This document shows, piece by piece, positions 21,635-33,174 of a stretch of DNA of 64,000 nt. A program made the translations under genes and the position numbers. The notes under the pieces are model-generated. The model was given only the letters and a program-made list of their open reading frames with translations. It did no database searches and was not told the origin of the DNA. Numbering within the stretch: the stretch's first letter is position 1; every line of letters starts with the position of its first letter. Source of the DNA: Apiospora phragmitis (taxonomy: Eukaryota; Ascomycota; Sordariomycetes; Amphisphaeriales; Apiosporaceae); contig JAQQWL010000006.1 in NCBI GenBank assembly GCA_038363925.1, forward strand, positions 1,344,501-1,408,500, in the 5' to 3' direction.

Positions 21635-23379
21635 CTAGGGCGCCGCCGCAACCGTGTCCTTAGCTGCCACATCGGCCTTCTCCCAGCCCATAGGTCCAGG
21701 GGCCTCGTACTTTCCGTTCTTGGAAAGCACCGTGGCGAGGCCTTGGTGTACTTCGGCCTGGAATGGCTCGAAGGGCACACGTTCGCCATCCACACTGATG
21801 TAGCCCTCCTTCGAGCGTGGCGTAATGCGGTACGCCACCACCTTCTTGTACGAAGTAGCGGGCTTGTCGAAGAAATGGCCGGATTCAACGGAGGTCATTA
21901 GGTCCAAATATTTCAGGGCGGATATGTTGCCATCGTTGGTGACGAGGTCCATGAGGCCATCGTTGGCGCAGGCCGCGGAGAAGAAATTGGCATTGGGTGC
22001 CATCCACGCCATCTGCGATCCCATTAGTACAGAGTTGACGGCATGCATGGGTAGAACTCACATTTCCGCAGTAGAAGTTGCCCAGATTCTCGAGCGTGAC
22101 AGTTTCCCAGTCACTCGGTACTTTATCCCTGATGGTTCCATATTTCAGGGGCGGAAGACCATCTCCACTCTCAGCAGAGCAAGACATCGAGTCATCCTCG
22201 GTCGACTCAGCACGACCACTAGCTATGGCCTCCTTGCGCATAGTGTAGTCCACACTCTCGTGCTCCTTCTTGTAATGGCTCTTGATTTCATCTTTGCTTG
22301 ACATTTGGACCTTGACCGAGATTTCGCAAGGGTAAGTCTTCTTCGCAAAGATCCTCTGCACAACACCGACGTCGAATCGGGCGGCACCCATCCAGCGCAT
22401 GTTCTCTGTGCCCAGATCGGCCTCCGCGATGATGCCTAGCGACTGGCTCAAGAAACTCAGGATTCTGTTGTCCCCTTGTGAGAGACTCACAAGATCCACA
22501 GGCGTCCGAACCCCTTTGACAATAGCCAGAGCAGCCAAACTGGGGTTATATGTCCCATTCAGGTTACAGCTCATACCGTTGCCGCTACCGCAGGATATGC
22601 GCAACAGCAAGCTGTTGCAACGCGCGGCGCGCATCAGGCCGCTTACCCAGACCGTTGAAAACTTCGTGCGGTAAACCATCGCCAGAGCAGGGAATAACCA
22701 CATCGTATTCATCAACGTTGAGCTCTTGGCAGAGGCCAACTGCCTCCCCGGAGAATGTGGTGGACAACGTCAAGTGCCATGCGCGCCGAGTCGAAAATCG
22801 GCTTCACCTCGTTCTTCCAGATCTTGACCGCGCCTCCCGGACCGGCGTGTGGGTTGACCAACACCTTCGCTCGTTTCCGCCTTTGCGCGCCGCCGTATGC
22901 ACGGTTCAGCAGCTTTTCGATCCATGGGGCGATTGCGGCTTCGGAGACATCGTGGATGGCAAACGTGAGCTTCAGAGGGCGAGTGTTTTTCTTCGACACG
23001 GTCGCAATGTCGACAAAGACGGCGTTTCCGAGGAGCTCGGCCCAGAGGACGTTGTAGTAGGGGACCACATACTCGGAGGGCGACGCGCCGATAGGTATGC
23101 CACAGATCTTGGATCGTTGTCGTTTCGTAAGGGTTTTGTCTGTTCGGCTCGAGGTCAGTCAGGTGATTGTTGTTCTCTTGCTGGCCGGTACGCTTTAGCC
23201 TGTTATTGTGACTTGCCCTTTATCACGAGGGAATCGCTTTTGAAAGCCAGCGATACGCCTGGGCCGAGGACCAGCACGTCCTTGATCCCAGTTTCGGGCT
23301 GCTGGGCAGATCCAGTCTGGCCCGTTGGAGAGGCAAGAAGAGCTGCATCCTCAGCTGCGCTGGGTCGGGTAGTGGCCAT
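21635..23379 (-). CDS. lcb4: Sphingoid long-chain base kinase (Lcb4/Lcb5-like, DAGK catalytic domain), two frame breaks
   Basis: Exon 1 23379-23217, a GC-AG intron 23216-23140, exon 2 23139-22062, and exon 3 22012-21635 after a GTGAGT...CGCAG intron. The order of motifs fits sphingosine kinases: SPSEYVVPYYNVLWAEL, then the DAGK domain with VLVNPHAGPGGA (ATP loop), IPCSGDGLPHEV (GGDG-type catalytic loop) and CGSGNG. LGIIAEADLGTENMRWMG and the C-terminal FYCGN-MAWMAPNANFF strands follow. The enzyme phosphorylates sphinganine or phytosphingosine to signalling lipids. The frame steps at about 22765-22771 and about 22592-22596; each needs a 2-nt loss or a 1-nt gain. About 540 residues would result if both are errors. 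The symbol is by family, not by proven orthology. Confidence 0.83.
23140..23216 (-). other. GC-AG intron in the sphingoid-base kinase gene
   Basis: The donor GCAAGT is the usual GC-donor consensus, and the acceptor is GAACAG. Using it keeps phase (exon 1 163 nt, then AC) and joins two segments that read well against the family. No GT donor nearby would. Confidence 0.6.
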
Positions 23380-23577
23380 GCCTCCAAGAACAGAGTTTCA
23401 CACGGCCTATTGGGGGTGGTTTCGGTGGCTGTGGTGGAAGTAAATTGAGTCAATTGAAGACCGGCCGGCACTACTGTACAGCAAGATATTGTCGCGATAA
23501 GCAGTGCAAAAGAGGATGGTATATTACAGGTAACGAGTGACTATTTGAGAGAAAAGAGAGGGGGAGGGGGATGCAAC

Positions 23578-23595
23578 ACGACGACGACGACGACG
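23578..23595. repeat. (ACG)6 microsatellite
   Basis: Six perfect ACG units about 200 bp upstream of the kinase start codon, next to a G-rich run (GGGGGAGGGGG). Confidence 0.9.
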
Positions 23596-25904
23596 ACAGC
23601 GCAACTCTAGATCGGCAATACTATATGTGCAATAGCATGTCTTAAGTGCAAGACGGGAAGTGCATCAATGCATCCATCAATCGAGAATGCATCAGTAGAG
23701 AACTGGGGGTGAAGCACCAAAAAGCACCAGCACCTGCACCTTCCACCTGCGGAAGGACCAGGGCCCGCAAGTTCCCATGCTTCAGTGGGCCAAATACCCG
23801 CCAGTGCAGGTGCCCTTTGAAGTGTCCCACCGTTTTCCGGTACCCCGACTGTTAGTTGCAGCCGGCGCCCGGAGGTGGGCAAGCAAATCGACACTTGCAT
23901 CGGATCTGGTTATGATGGGTGCATATCTGATTGATATCCATCATCAATGGTTTCCCCAGAGTGGCCGTCTTCGTAAAATGTATTAAAGTGTCGACCTTAT
24001 TGATGTCATCAAGCCGACCTGTTAGTTCCCAGTGACCAGTGAAAATTATATAAAATCGTGTATACGATCCGAGAAATCGAAGAGGAAGGGTCAATGTTGC
24101 TACGCCAGTATTTTATAGCCTCAAAGTGCCTTGCAACCAATTCGAAAAGAGACTCCAATTAGCCTCCATAGATTTAAAGGAGTACTACTCATAACTAAAA
24201 TAAAGAGAGAGATAAATATAGTTGTATATAGTTATATAGTGTGTGTCACTGTGCTGTGAGGCTAGCTAATACGTTGGTGGCTTTCGGGTATGATAAGCTT
24301 GGGTCTTTCTCGAAGTTGAGGTTAGATCAAAAGGTGTTGTGGCTGCTGCAAGGGCAAACATCCAATCGTATAATATGCTCAGGGGCCAAATGCGTGGTCT
24401 CGCGGAATGCGATAACGCAAACCTGGTTGTTGGCAAACGTGTGGCATAGCACAATTCAGGCTTGTATCTGCTGTCGGTTGTTGGCCGACTCTACATAACT
24501 GTCCCTCGAAAATTCCATAGTTGGTTTCATAGAGCAGTTGGACCTCGGCTTGTCTCACCTGATGCCTTCGAACAAACCGAGGCTGTACGTTGCCATGTTT
24601 GCACGCGGGGGCAGCTCCAACGATGCCCGAACTCAAGGATAATAAGTAAGTTGAACACTACGCAGTCGCTAGCTCAAATATGAAGCTGATGGCAACGTAA
24701 GTACCATAGGTCGTTTATCGTCGGACCAAAGAATGAACAGAGAGGGAGTAACGTAGGGGCACCAAGTTTCGCGTCAAGAACTTGGTCGGGTCTCAGAAAA
24801 CAGTCGTTATTTCTATGTGGCAGTACGAGCAGACAAAATGTTTCCATGGCCCATGTGAACAGGCTGCTTGCCCGCGTGATGGAACAAGAGGTGATGACCT
24901 AGGACATTAACCTTTGGAAAAGCTACTCCATGTGGTTGGCCATGTTTCGAGTGAGTTTCCAGCAGTCAGAACCATCGAGAAGCCTCGAGACACATACACC
25001 GTTCCCATCGGGGAACGGCTCGGACCGTCTCCGACAGACGCTACAGATAAGATTGCTTGCCGACGATAACCAAGGCGCAAGGTTCAGTCGCGGGGGGCTA
25101 TGGTGCAATGAGACATCAAAGGTACAAGGCGATAAACATGTCTTCGAGGCCTCTACTGAGGTTTCGGGGGCCGATGATATTTGCGCACCTAAGCTCCATC
25201 CTTTCGATGCCTTGCTGGTATGATGGTGGCACAGTTAGATTCGATATTTCGTATCTGAACTGGCGTATCGCTTCGCTGGATGCAGGCAGTTGCGTCATCT
25301 GGCTTACTTAGCAAATCACATTGCTGCATCAAAGCCAATTGAAAGAAAAGAAACGATTCATCTCAACTCAAGCTTCCAACGACAAGGATGCCGCTTGAAC
25401 CGACTTGGCTCTCAGCTAATCCCAAATTTCGCAGAGCCAAGCCAGGCAGCCAGGATAACTTTTGTTAGGTACAGCCCACTGAGCCTACGGCACAACAGCT
25501 ACTGCAGCTGGATGATCCAGCTCTAGCACAATCGCCGCTACTTGACATACGTAGTAGAGTGGTACAGATGATCCAGACAGGTCGATCCCGGCTGATTGAA
25601 GTTTCGTTTCGTCCAAAGTCGATAAGGTCACCGGTTGGGCGAAGATGAGACGAAACAGAATCAGACCGGACGGTCAGTCAGTTTACTTCGTAATCGAGTC
25701 GAACTTCAGGATGTTGGTTATCAGTAGCGTACGGAATGCTGCATGAAAACAAGGCGTGTGTTTGCTTTCCGAGATTGCAGAGGATTCAAGGAAGCTGTGG
25801 CCACACACCCGGAACCCGCCAGCCCACTTCTAATGGGCTAAACGGACAGGGGAGGGATATTTGCATTGGGGCTTGGTTTGCTGGCCATGGGAAACCAACT
25901 CCCA

Positions 25905-26414
25905 TCATGTTTCTTTCTCGGTCGATGTTTCCTCTCCTTGGTCCGTCTCTATGGTGACGGGCCCATCGTGAGATTCAGAGGAACATGTAATTGATGTTGC
26001 GACGTCTTGGCAGCATGCCTGGTGTTGTGTTTTCTTTTCATCCTTCGTGACATGCTGCTTCGGGTTTTCCTCCTCTGCATTCTTTTGAAGCCATCTTTTT
26101 GTATCCCTTAGTAGCAGCAGATTATTTTTGCACGCGGCCCGACTGGCTCTGGTACCTTTTAGCCAAGCTTGAAGCTCCCCTGTCTGAATCGCCCTGATAT
26201 TTCGCGGGCTTGGCATACGTCTTCTCGATATATACGGCACGCCCTCTTCAAATCTTACCGGTTCTCGAATACTCATCCAAAGTGACTGCGTGTACTGAAG
26301 TGATTTCGCGCTCTGGCAACTAAGCGGTCTAAGCTGCTGATCAGCGCAACGGTTCCCGATCCCAGCTGCTAATAACGCAAGCAATACCTTGGCAAATTTG
26401 GTACGCAACAACAT
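25905..26414 (-). CDS. Uncharacterised 169-codon open frame
   Basis: Starts MLLRTKFAKVLLALLAAGIG, a possible short signal or anchor. It continues with basic and Cys-containing stretches and an acidic Glu/Thr-rich end. It lies in the promoter area of the divergent phosphatase gene. No family recognised; may be chance. Confidence 0.22.
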   Translation of the reverse strand: MLLRTKFAKVLLALLAAGIGNRCADQQLRPLSCQSAKSLQYTQSLWMSIREPVRFEEGVPYISRRRMPSPRNIRAIQTGELQAWLKGTRASRAACKNNLLLLRDTKRWLQKNAEEENPKQHVTKDEKKTQHQACCQDVATSITCSSESHDGPVTIETDQGEETSTEKET

Positions 26415-26538
26415 CCCCAGCTGCTGTACGCGCTGTGACCGACTGTCGCTCCTTCAGTGACGTTCCCACGAGAAGCAACTTTTCAGAAAGCTCAATTGCT
26501 TTAAGCGCGACTACTTTTTATTATTCGTGACGCTCAAT

Positions 26539-29122
26539 ATGTCGTCGCATGCCGACAGGGATCCCCTTGCCGAAGCTGATCACTCGAGCCAGTACGCGTC
26601 CGCGAGCCAATGGCGGCACCAAGAGTCGTCTTCGTTCCACCGTCACGTTATCCCCCGTGATGCGCAACTTGCGAGCGCCGATACCCAGGACCTGAGCAGC
26701 TTCCTCAACAAGTCGAGGGTCGAAGGAGACCGGCCGTCAACACAGGGCACGGGCAATTTCAAACCTATCGTGATTGGCGACACTAATGGTGCCGGCGATG
26801 GCGCTGTGGGTACTGCCGCGGCCGATGATGGAAAGGAGGTCGTGTGCGGGTCCCTGATCAACTTCCGACATATGGAAAATGGTGTTTGGTACGGTAGCGC
26901 TCTCATCGTCACGCAAGGAGGAGGCAAGATGCAGGAATTTAAGCCTATTCTCAACATTGGGCGCGTCGAGGCAGCCAACAGCTTGCAACAAGGTCTTACA
27001 GGAGAAGGTGTGGAGGCGAATGGTGCAGATTCGGCCCTGGCGAACGACGCGAACGGTATTAGGAGTGACCACGGAACGGATGTCGCGGGCAACTGCTTGT
27101 ACTCTGATCCTCGAAACACCTTTTGGCAATTCCCTCTTACTTGCGATGTTCACGAAACCGAGACGAAGTGGGCCTACTCGATTGCCGATGTACGGTACAA
27201 GAGCACAACGAAGCCCAAGGTCAATTATTTCTTTGTGCCTGCTGCCAGCGAGTCTATGCGCATCATGTTCCATTCTTGCAACGGCTTCAGCGTGGGAACC
27301 GATGAGGATGCATGGAGTGGTGCAGCATTGTGGAACGATGTCCAGCGTCGCCATGCCGAAAACCCTTTCCACGTCATGATTGGCGGCGGTGACCAAATAT
27401 ACAACGACGGGATTCGAGTTGATGGCCCTCTTCGAGCTTGGACGGACATTGGGAACCCAAAGGCGCGGAGAGACTACCCCTTCCCGGAGTCACTGCGACA
27501 AGCCTGTGATGATTACTACCTTAACAACTACATCCGATGGTACTCAACTGAGCCTTTTGCGACAGCGAATGGGCAAATTCCGGCGCTGAACATCTGGGAC
27601 GATCATGATATCATTGACGGATTTGGATCTTACGTCAATGAGTTCATGAAGTGCGATGTGTTCCGTGGCATTGGTGGCACCGCTCATAAATACTACATGC
27701 TCTTTCAGCACCACCTTGCTCCCCCGTCTTCGACCTATACCACAGATGCTCCGCAGACGATGGAGGCAGGCGATGATGTTGACCACGCCCAGCTCAAGGA
27801 CACCTTCGTCGCCAAGCAAACTCTTGACACCGAACAAGGCTATATCATTGGCAAACAACCGGGTCCTTATGTCGCCGAGCACTCGATGAACATGTTTGCC
27901 AGATTGGGATCCAGAATAGCCTTTGTGGGCGTCGATGCTCGGACAGAGCGAACCCGCCATCAAGTCAACTATCCTGAGACGTACGATATGATATTTGATC
28001 GACTCCGAGAAGAACTCACGAACGCCGCACATTCTGGCCAGGGATATAAACACTTGATCGTCCTTCTTGGAATTCCTATTGCGTATCCTGTGAGTCTACC
28101 GTGCCTGTCGGACTGAAATCCTATTGACCATATTTAGCGCCTCACTTGGTTGGAGAACATCTTCTCAAGCCCGCTGATTGCACCGATCAAGTTCCTCAAT
28201 AGACGCTTCGGTTTTGGTGAGTAGATATCCTAGACGTGCTTGCGCCAGAGACTAACAGAACTGGAAAGGCGGTGGTGTGTTTAACCATTTCGACGGAAGC
28301 GTCGATCTCCTCGATGACTTGGACGACCACTACACGGCTAGAACACACAAGAAGGAGCGTAACACATTCATCGAGCGACTGCAAGCTGTTGCCGCCGAAC
28401 ACTCGGTCCGAGTCACCATTCTGGGAGGCGATGTTCACCTGGCTGCTTTGGGCCGATTCTATTCCAACCCCAAGTTGCACATCCCAGCTGAGGAAGACCA
28501 TCGATACATCGTCAATGTTGTCTCGTCGGCTATTGTCAACAAGCCACCGCCCAATGCAATTGCCAATCTTCTTGCGAGACGCAACAAGATTCACCATCTC
28601 AATCATGATACGGACGAGACCCTGATGAACCTCTTCAACAAGGATCCTGGTGACACCAACAAAACGGCCAGCTCGAATCACGTAACAATGCCGAGTCGAA
28701 ACTTTGCCATCATTACTGAGAACTCACCCAACAACCGCGGAGCAATGACCAACGGTGACGTGGAAGCAGAAGCTGCTGCTGCCACCGGGAATGAGTTTGA
28801 GGGGAAGGGTGGCCATGATTTCCTGCACAAAGGAGAGCGCAACGCAGGAACTGACCACAAAGCATCGCGCCTCGAGACACATGGCAAGGGTAATGATGGA
28901 TCCCTTGACTGCTGCATCCGTGTCGAGATCGACCAGCACAATGCGGAAGGTCTCACGCAGCCTTATGGTCTGACGATCCCAGCGCTGAACTACGAAGCTG
29001 GGAAGTACGCCAGCCACAAGGCTCGCTCTATCCGTTCCCACGCATCAAAAGCAGGCACGGCGAGACCTGGCACCCAACCCAGTGGAAGCGCGGCTCCGTC
29101 AGTCCGCAGAGCTAGTCAATAG
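26539..29122 (+). CDS. PhoD-like metallophosphatase domain protein (827 aa)
   Basis: Exons 26539-28089, 28138-28216 and 28269-29122; GTGAGT donors; phases 0 and 1 agree. The ATG at 26539 is the first in frame. The N-terminal 200 residues are variable. The PhoD-type metallophosphoesterase core follows, with SMRIMFHSCNGFSVG, HVMIGGGDQIYNDG (Asp/Asn metal ligands), ALNIWDDHDIIDGFGSY (the Asp-Asp-His cluster) and VTILGGDVHLAALGRFYS (Gly-Gly-Asp-Val-His) near the end of the core. The C-terminal 150 residues are low-complexity. This is the large fungal cytosolic PhoD group, not the secreted bacterial PhoD, since there is no signal peptide. A phosphodiesterase or phosphatase role is inferred; the substrate is unknown. 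Confidence 0.85.
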
Positions 29123-30239
29123 TGCTGGCATCGGTTGACGCGTGTAGGACACTGTTGTCGTAGGTGCCTGAACTGCACCTGTTTTCCTTTTGCCTGTTTT
29201 CGAAGAAGACGCGATAGTGGACGGGGGTTTACTGTGTTGTATGATTCCCAGCAGTTTTGAATGTTTTCTTGACGGGAAGGCTGCCGGGAACGAGGAGTAG
29301 ATGATACCCAGCTCTGGCGGAGATTACTGTAGGGCGATGCCTGATTGTTGTGTTGCTTGGTTTTTGATTGAAATAAGAGTAATGGCGTGGGACTTCAAGA
29401 GGTGCTAAACACGACGACCCACCCCCTTTTTTACATGTATTGCTAGAATCCGACTCCAACGGTCTTTCATGGCGCCTCCACAAGGCAGAGTCGTAGAATA
29501 TAATTTCCATCATCTCACCAGCATAAGATCCGGTAAGGGCGGTACTAGCCTTCCCATCCTCACCGTGAGCCTATCGATTTAGAACTATAGGCTATAAGTA
29601 ACCGTGGTAAACAGCATCCGTGCCAACTTCCATCCCAATCGACTCCTTTATCTCCAGACTTGAGCAGCTAGGTTAGGAAAGAATAGTCTGCTCCACCTGA
29701 TAGAAATCCTACTCGCTGTGGCCCGATTCATGCCGAACTTAGATAGTCGCCTTAGCACCTGCACTGGCACCTGGAGCAGCTCCCCCAGCTACGAACGGCT
29801 TCTTGAGGGCCAATGCATAGACCTGGTCCGATGATAGGAGGTGCTGAATCGTATACAACTGCAATTCCAAGCAGGCCTGGGCTGCTGGGCCTCGTCCTGC
29901 AGTGTGTATCCCGAGCTCGGCTTCCATTGGGTTACCCCACAGTCGTTATCGGACCAGGAACAGTGCCAATTGGTCAATCCCAAGGACTGTCTGAGCCCCG
30001 CACAATGCCGAAACAAAGCGAGCTGCTTGTAGGTTCAGTCCTTCTAGTACTATCTTCATACTGCCTTCAAAAGCGACCTTGATCCTATTTGTTAACCAGT
30101 ATTTCAGAGAAGAGAACGCCCAAGATCTGTCGTTGTATTATTTTTTCTATTGCGGTACCTTTTTGCGTGTTGTACGAGTGTCTAATCGACCACCGAATGC
30201 CCATTTCTCCATCGTCACTTCACTCACACATCCATCATC
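29123..30239. other. Intergenic region
   Basis: About 1.1 kb. Overlapping small frames at 29739-30082 on both strands lack recognisable content. Contains the promoter of the P5C dehydrogenase gene. Confidence 0.4.
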
Positions 30240-32155
30240 ATGGCGGGGTTAAGAGGATCCCCAAGCCTGCAAGCCGTGAGGGCATTGCGGACGACCTCCA
30301 GGTTGCAAGCGACCTCCAGATGCGGCCTTCGCCGACAGATCCCTTCCGCGTTTACAGCCACCAGGTCTTTGAGCACCACCGGCCCAAGACTTGTCCAATT
30401 AGCCTCTTTCCAGACCCCCAAGGTCTTCAACGAGCCCAATGTCAGTGCACGGCCAAGCCAGAGACATCGAGATGATTATACTTACCATGGACTGTAGCAC
30501 CACTATGCCAAGGGTTCATCACAGCGAGAAGGCCTAATGGCTTCCTACGAGTCTATGAAGAAGAACCTTCCGCTAGAAGTGCCTCTCGTGATTGGAGGTA
30601 AAGAGGTATGATATCCTTCCCCTTGGTCATGCTGTGATCAGCCCTTCTAACCTCCTTTCAGATCAAATCTTCGCAAACCGCAACACAGAAGAACCCCTCA
30701 GATCATTCACAAACTGTGGCTTCATACTCCCTGGCTAGCCCTGCAGATGTCAACAACGCTATCGAGGCCGCTCTCGCAGCCAAGCCCGCCTGGGAGGCCT
30801 TGCCCTTTGCCGACCGAGCAGCTGTCTTCCTCAAGGCTGCAGACTTGATCTCTGGCAAATACCGCTATGATATCATGGCGGCTACCATGCTGGGACAGGG
30901 CAAGAATGCCTGGCAGGCCGAGATTGATGCAGCTGCTGAGCTGGCCGACTTCTTCCGGTTCAACATCACGTACGCCGAGGAAATGTATGCCCATCAGCCT
31001 CAGCACAACTCCCCCGGTGTCTGGAACCGTGTCGAGTACAGACCGCTCGAGGGTTTCGTGTATGCTATCAGCCCCTTCAACTTCACTGCCATTGCAGGCA
31101 ACCTGGTTGGCGCCCCCGCTCTTCTGGGCAATGTTGTCGTTTGGAAGCCGTCCGATTTCGCCATCGCCTCCAACTGGCTGCTCTACCAGATCCTCCTCGA
31201 GGCTGGTCTGCCACCGAATGTTGTCCAATTCGTGCCTGGTCCGCCTGAGGAGGTTACTAAGACGATTCTTGCCCACAAGGACTTTGCCTCGCTGCACTAC
31301 ACTGGAAGCACAGCCATTTTCCGCAAGCTGTTTGGACAAATCGGTCAAGGCACCTCCGAGGGCAGGTACAAGGGCTACCCCCGTATCGTGGGCGAGACTG
31401 GTGGCAAGAACTTCCACTTGGTTCACAACACTGCAGGGGTCCGAAATGCTGCCGTGCAAACCGTCCGCGGTGCGTTCGAATTCCAGGGACAGAAGTGCAG
31501 CGCTACCAGCCGTGCTTACGTACCCAAGTCCATGTGGCCCGAGTTCAAGTCACAGCTTGTGGCGGAGGTTGAGGCCCTGAAGGTTGGCGAGCCTTCGCAG
31601 CCCGAAAACTTCAATGGGCCAGTTATTCACGCCAACAGCTTCAAGAAGCTCTCGGGTGTGATTGATGAGGCCAAGAACGACAGCGATCTCGAGCTTCTCG
31701 TGGGAGGCAAATACGACGACAGCAAAGGCTACTTCATCCACCCTACCGTTTACGCGACGACCAACCCTAACCACAAGCTCCTCTCCACCGAGCTCTTCGG
31801 TCCTATCCTTTGCATCCACATCTACGACGATGCCGGCCCCAAGGCATTCGAAGATGTCTGCAAGGTTGTCGACTCGACGGGCGAGTACGGCTTGACAGGA
31901 TCTGTTTTCGCACAGGACAGGCAAGCCATCCGCACTGCCGAGGAGGCTCTGCGGAACTCGGCAGGCAACTTCTACATCAACTGCAAGAGCACGGGTGCCG
32001 TCGTCGGCCAGCAGCCGTTCGGTGGCGCGCGAGCGTCGGGTACCAACGACAAGGCCGGAAGCGCCAGCTTCTTGACGAGATTCGTGAGCGTGAGGACGAT
32101 GAAGGAGGAGTTCAACTCGACTACGAAGGTTGCCTATCCCAGCAATGAGGTATGA
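30240..32155 (+). CDS. put2: Mitochondrial delta-1-pyrroline-5-carboxylate dehydrogenase (ALDH4/Put2)
   Basis: Exons 30240-30440, 30498-30605 and 30662-32155, all phase 0, giving about 600 residues. The first exon encodes an Arg/Ser-rich presequence (LRTTSRLQATSRCGLRR) for mitochondrial import. The body is a full aldehyde dehydrogenase of the P5CDH type: VEYRPLEGFVYAISPFNFTAIAGNL, VVWKPSD (NAD-site Lys), the HYTGST loop, IVGETGGKNFH (general-base Glu) and FEFQGQKCSATSR with the catalytic Cys codon at 31496-31498. STELFGPIL and QQPFGGARASGTNDKAG complete it. It oxidises P5C/glutamate semialdehyde to glutamate with NAD, the second step of proline degradation. No break seen. Confidence 0.95.
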
Positions 32156-33174
32156 AAACAAAATGATGGGATAGCTATCTTCGATTAACTCAGTTCCGGT
32201 TTCAGCGATGAATTACTTCATGATCAAATGATTAGTTACATTGTACCCTAGGCGTTTTACTTTCTCGACGTCAGTCGACGTTAATTGCCATTTATTCAAT
32301 TTCTACCACATATCAATGCCGCTGCCGCATCTTGTGAACTTCACGGAACAGAAAAGGACATTAAGTTTTCGGAATCACTTGCGCAACTTCACACCGATTT
32401 CTTGCCGGATTGGTCGAACTCTGGTGCCGCCGTGGCTGACCACCCTTCCCATATCTACCGGCAGCACATCCGGCTTTAGTCAGCATCGCTTTCCAAAGGA
32501 TTGGCATGAGCAGCATTATGATGGCGATGGTCCCCCACAGAAAACTCATGCGATCGGTGGCCTGATGAGGCGAAGCCTTGGGCGTACACACCATTACTCG
32601 ACAACACAATTTGCGACTCAAACTATCGGTAGGTGTGACTGCATGTGTTTTAGAACCAAAGATGGAACGAATCAGAGGTTCAATGTTATTAGGGCTGATG
32701 CTGTACCCCTTCGGCCCGCCCAGATTCCCCTGAGGTGTTCATCTGGCAACGTCCTTCTGCTGGGCTGACCTAAAGTGTTACTTCAAATCGATTTCTAGAG
32801 AGGAATTAATCAGCCTGCAAAGTTTGGGCTCCCTAGGTTAGTCCCCGCCGCCATATCCGTTTTCGCGCCTGGTTACTTCTCAATACCTAAATCGAGCGCG
32901 ATTTCACGCGTAAGCATGGCAATGGGGCAATACTCTCGATGGTAATTTGCTAACAAGTGTTGTTTTGGGAGCCGGGAACGTTGGAGGTGTTGATATCGCA
33001 CTTGCCCCGTACTTTCTTGCTTGTCTTGATCGTTAAGACTGCTGACGGTAGCCTTGAACAGTCTCTATGGATGACAACTATGTGATAATATGGGATGTCG
33101 TCAAACAAATGAAATGCGAACCCCTTAACCACAATGCCTCCGATAAGTTGGCTATTCCAAGGACATGAGCAACA
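32156..33174. other. Convergent intergenic region with possible remnant
   Basis: No confident gene. A minus-strand frame at 32361-32621 has one hydrophobic segment (WGTIAIIMLLMPILWKAML) and might be a decayed membrane-protein fragment. Confidence 0.35.

Larger units (their letters stand above)
23380..26538. other. Gene-poor 3.1 kb intergenic region
   Basis: Only short frames on both strands. Includes an (ACG)6 run, AT-rich stretches at about 24000-24250 and one 169-codon minus-strand frame listed separately. Nothing else recognisable. Confidence 0.4.

Noticed and set aside
29739..30082. Overlapping small frames on both strands
   Set aside because: Neither strand shows a domain, signal peptide or splice logic; mutual shadows.
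32241..32768. 175-codon plus-strand frame
   Set aside because: Starts with a non-ATG codon, no recognisable domain, no intron logic; overlaps other chance frames.
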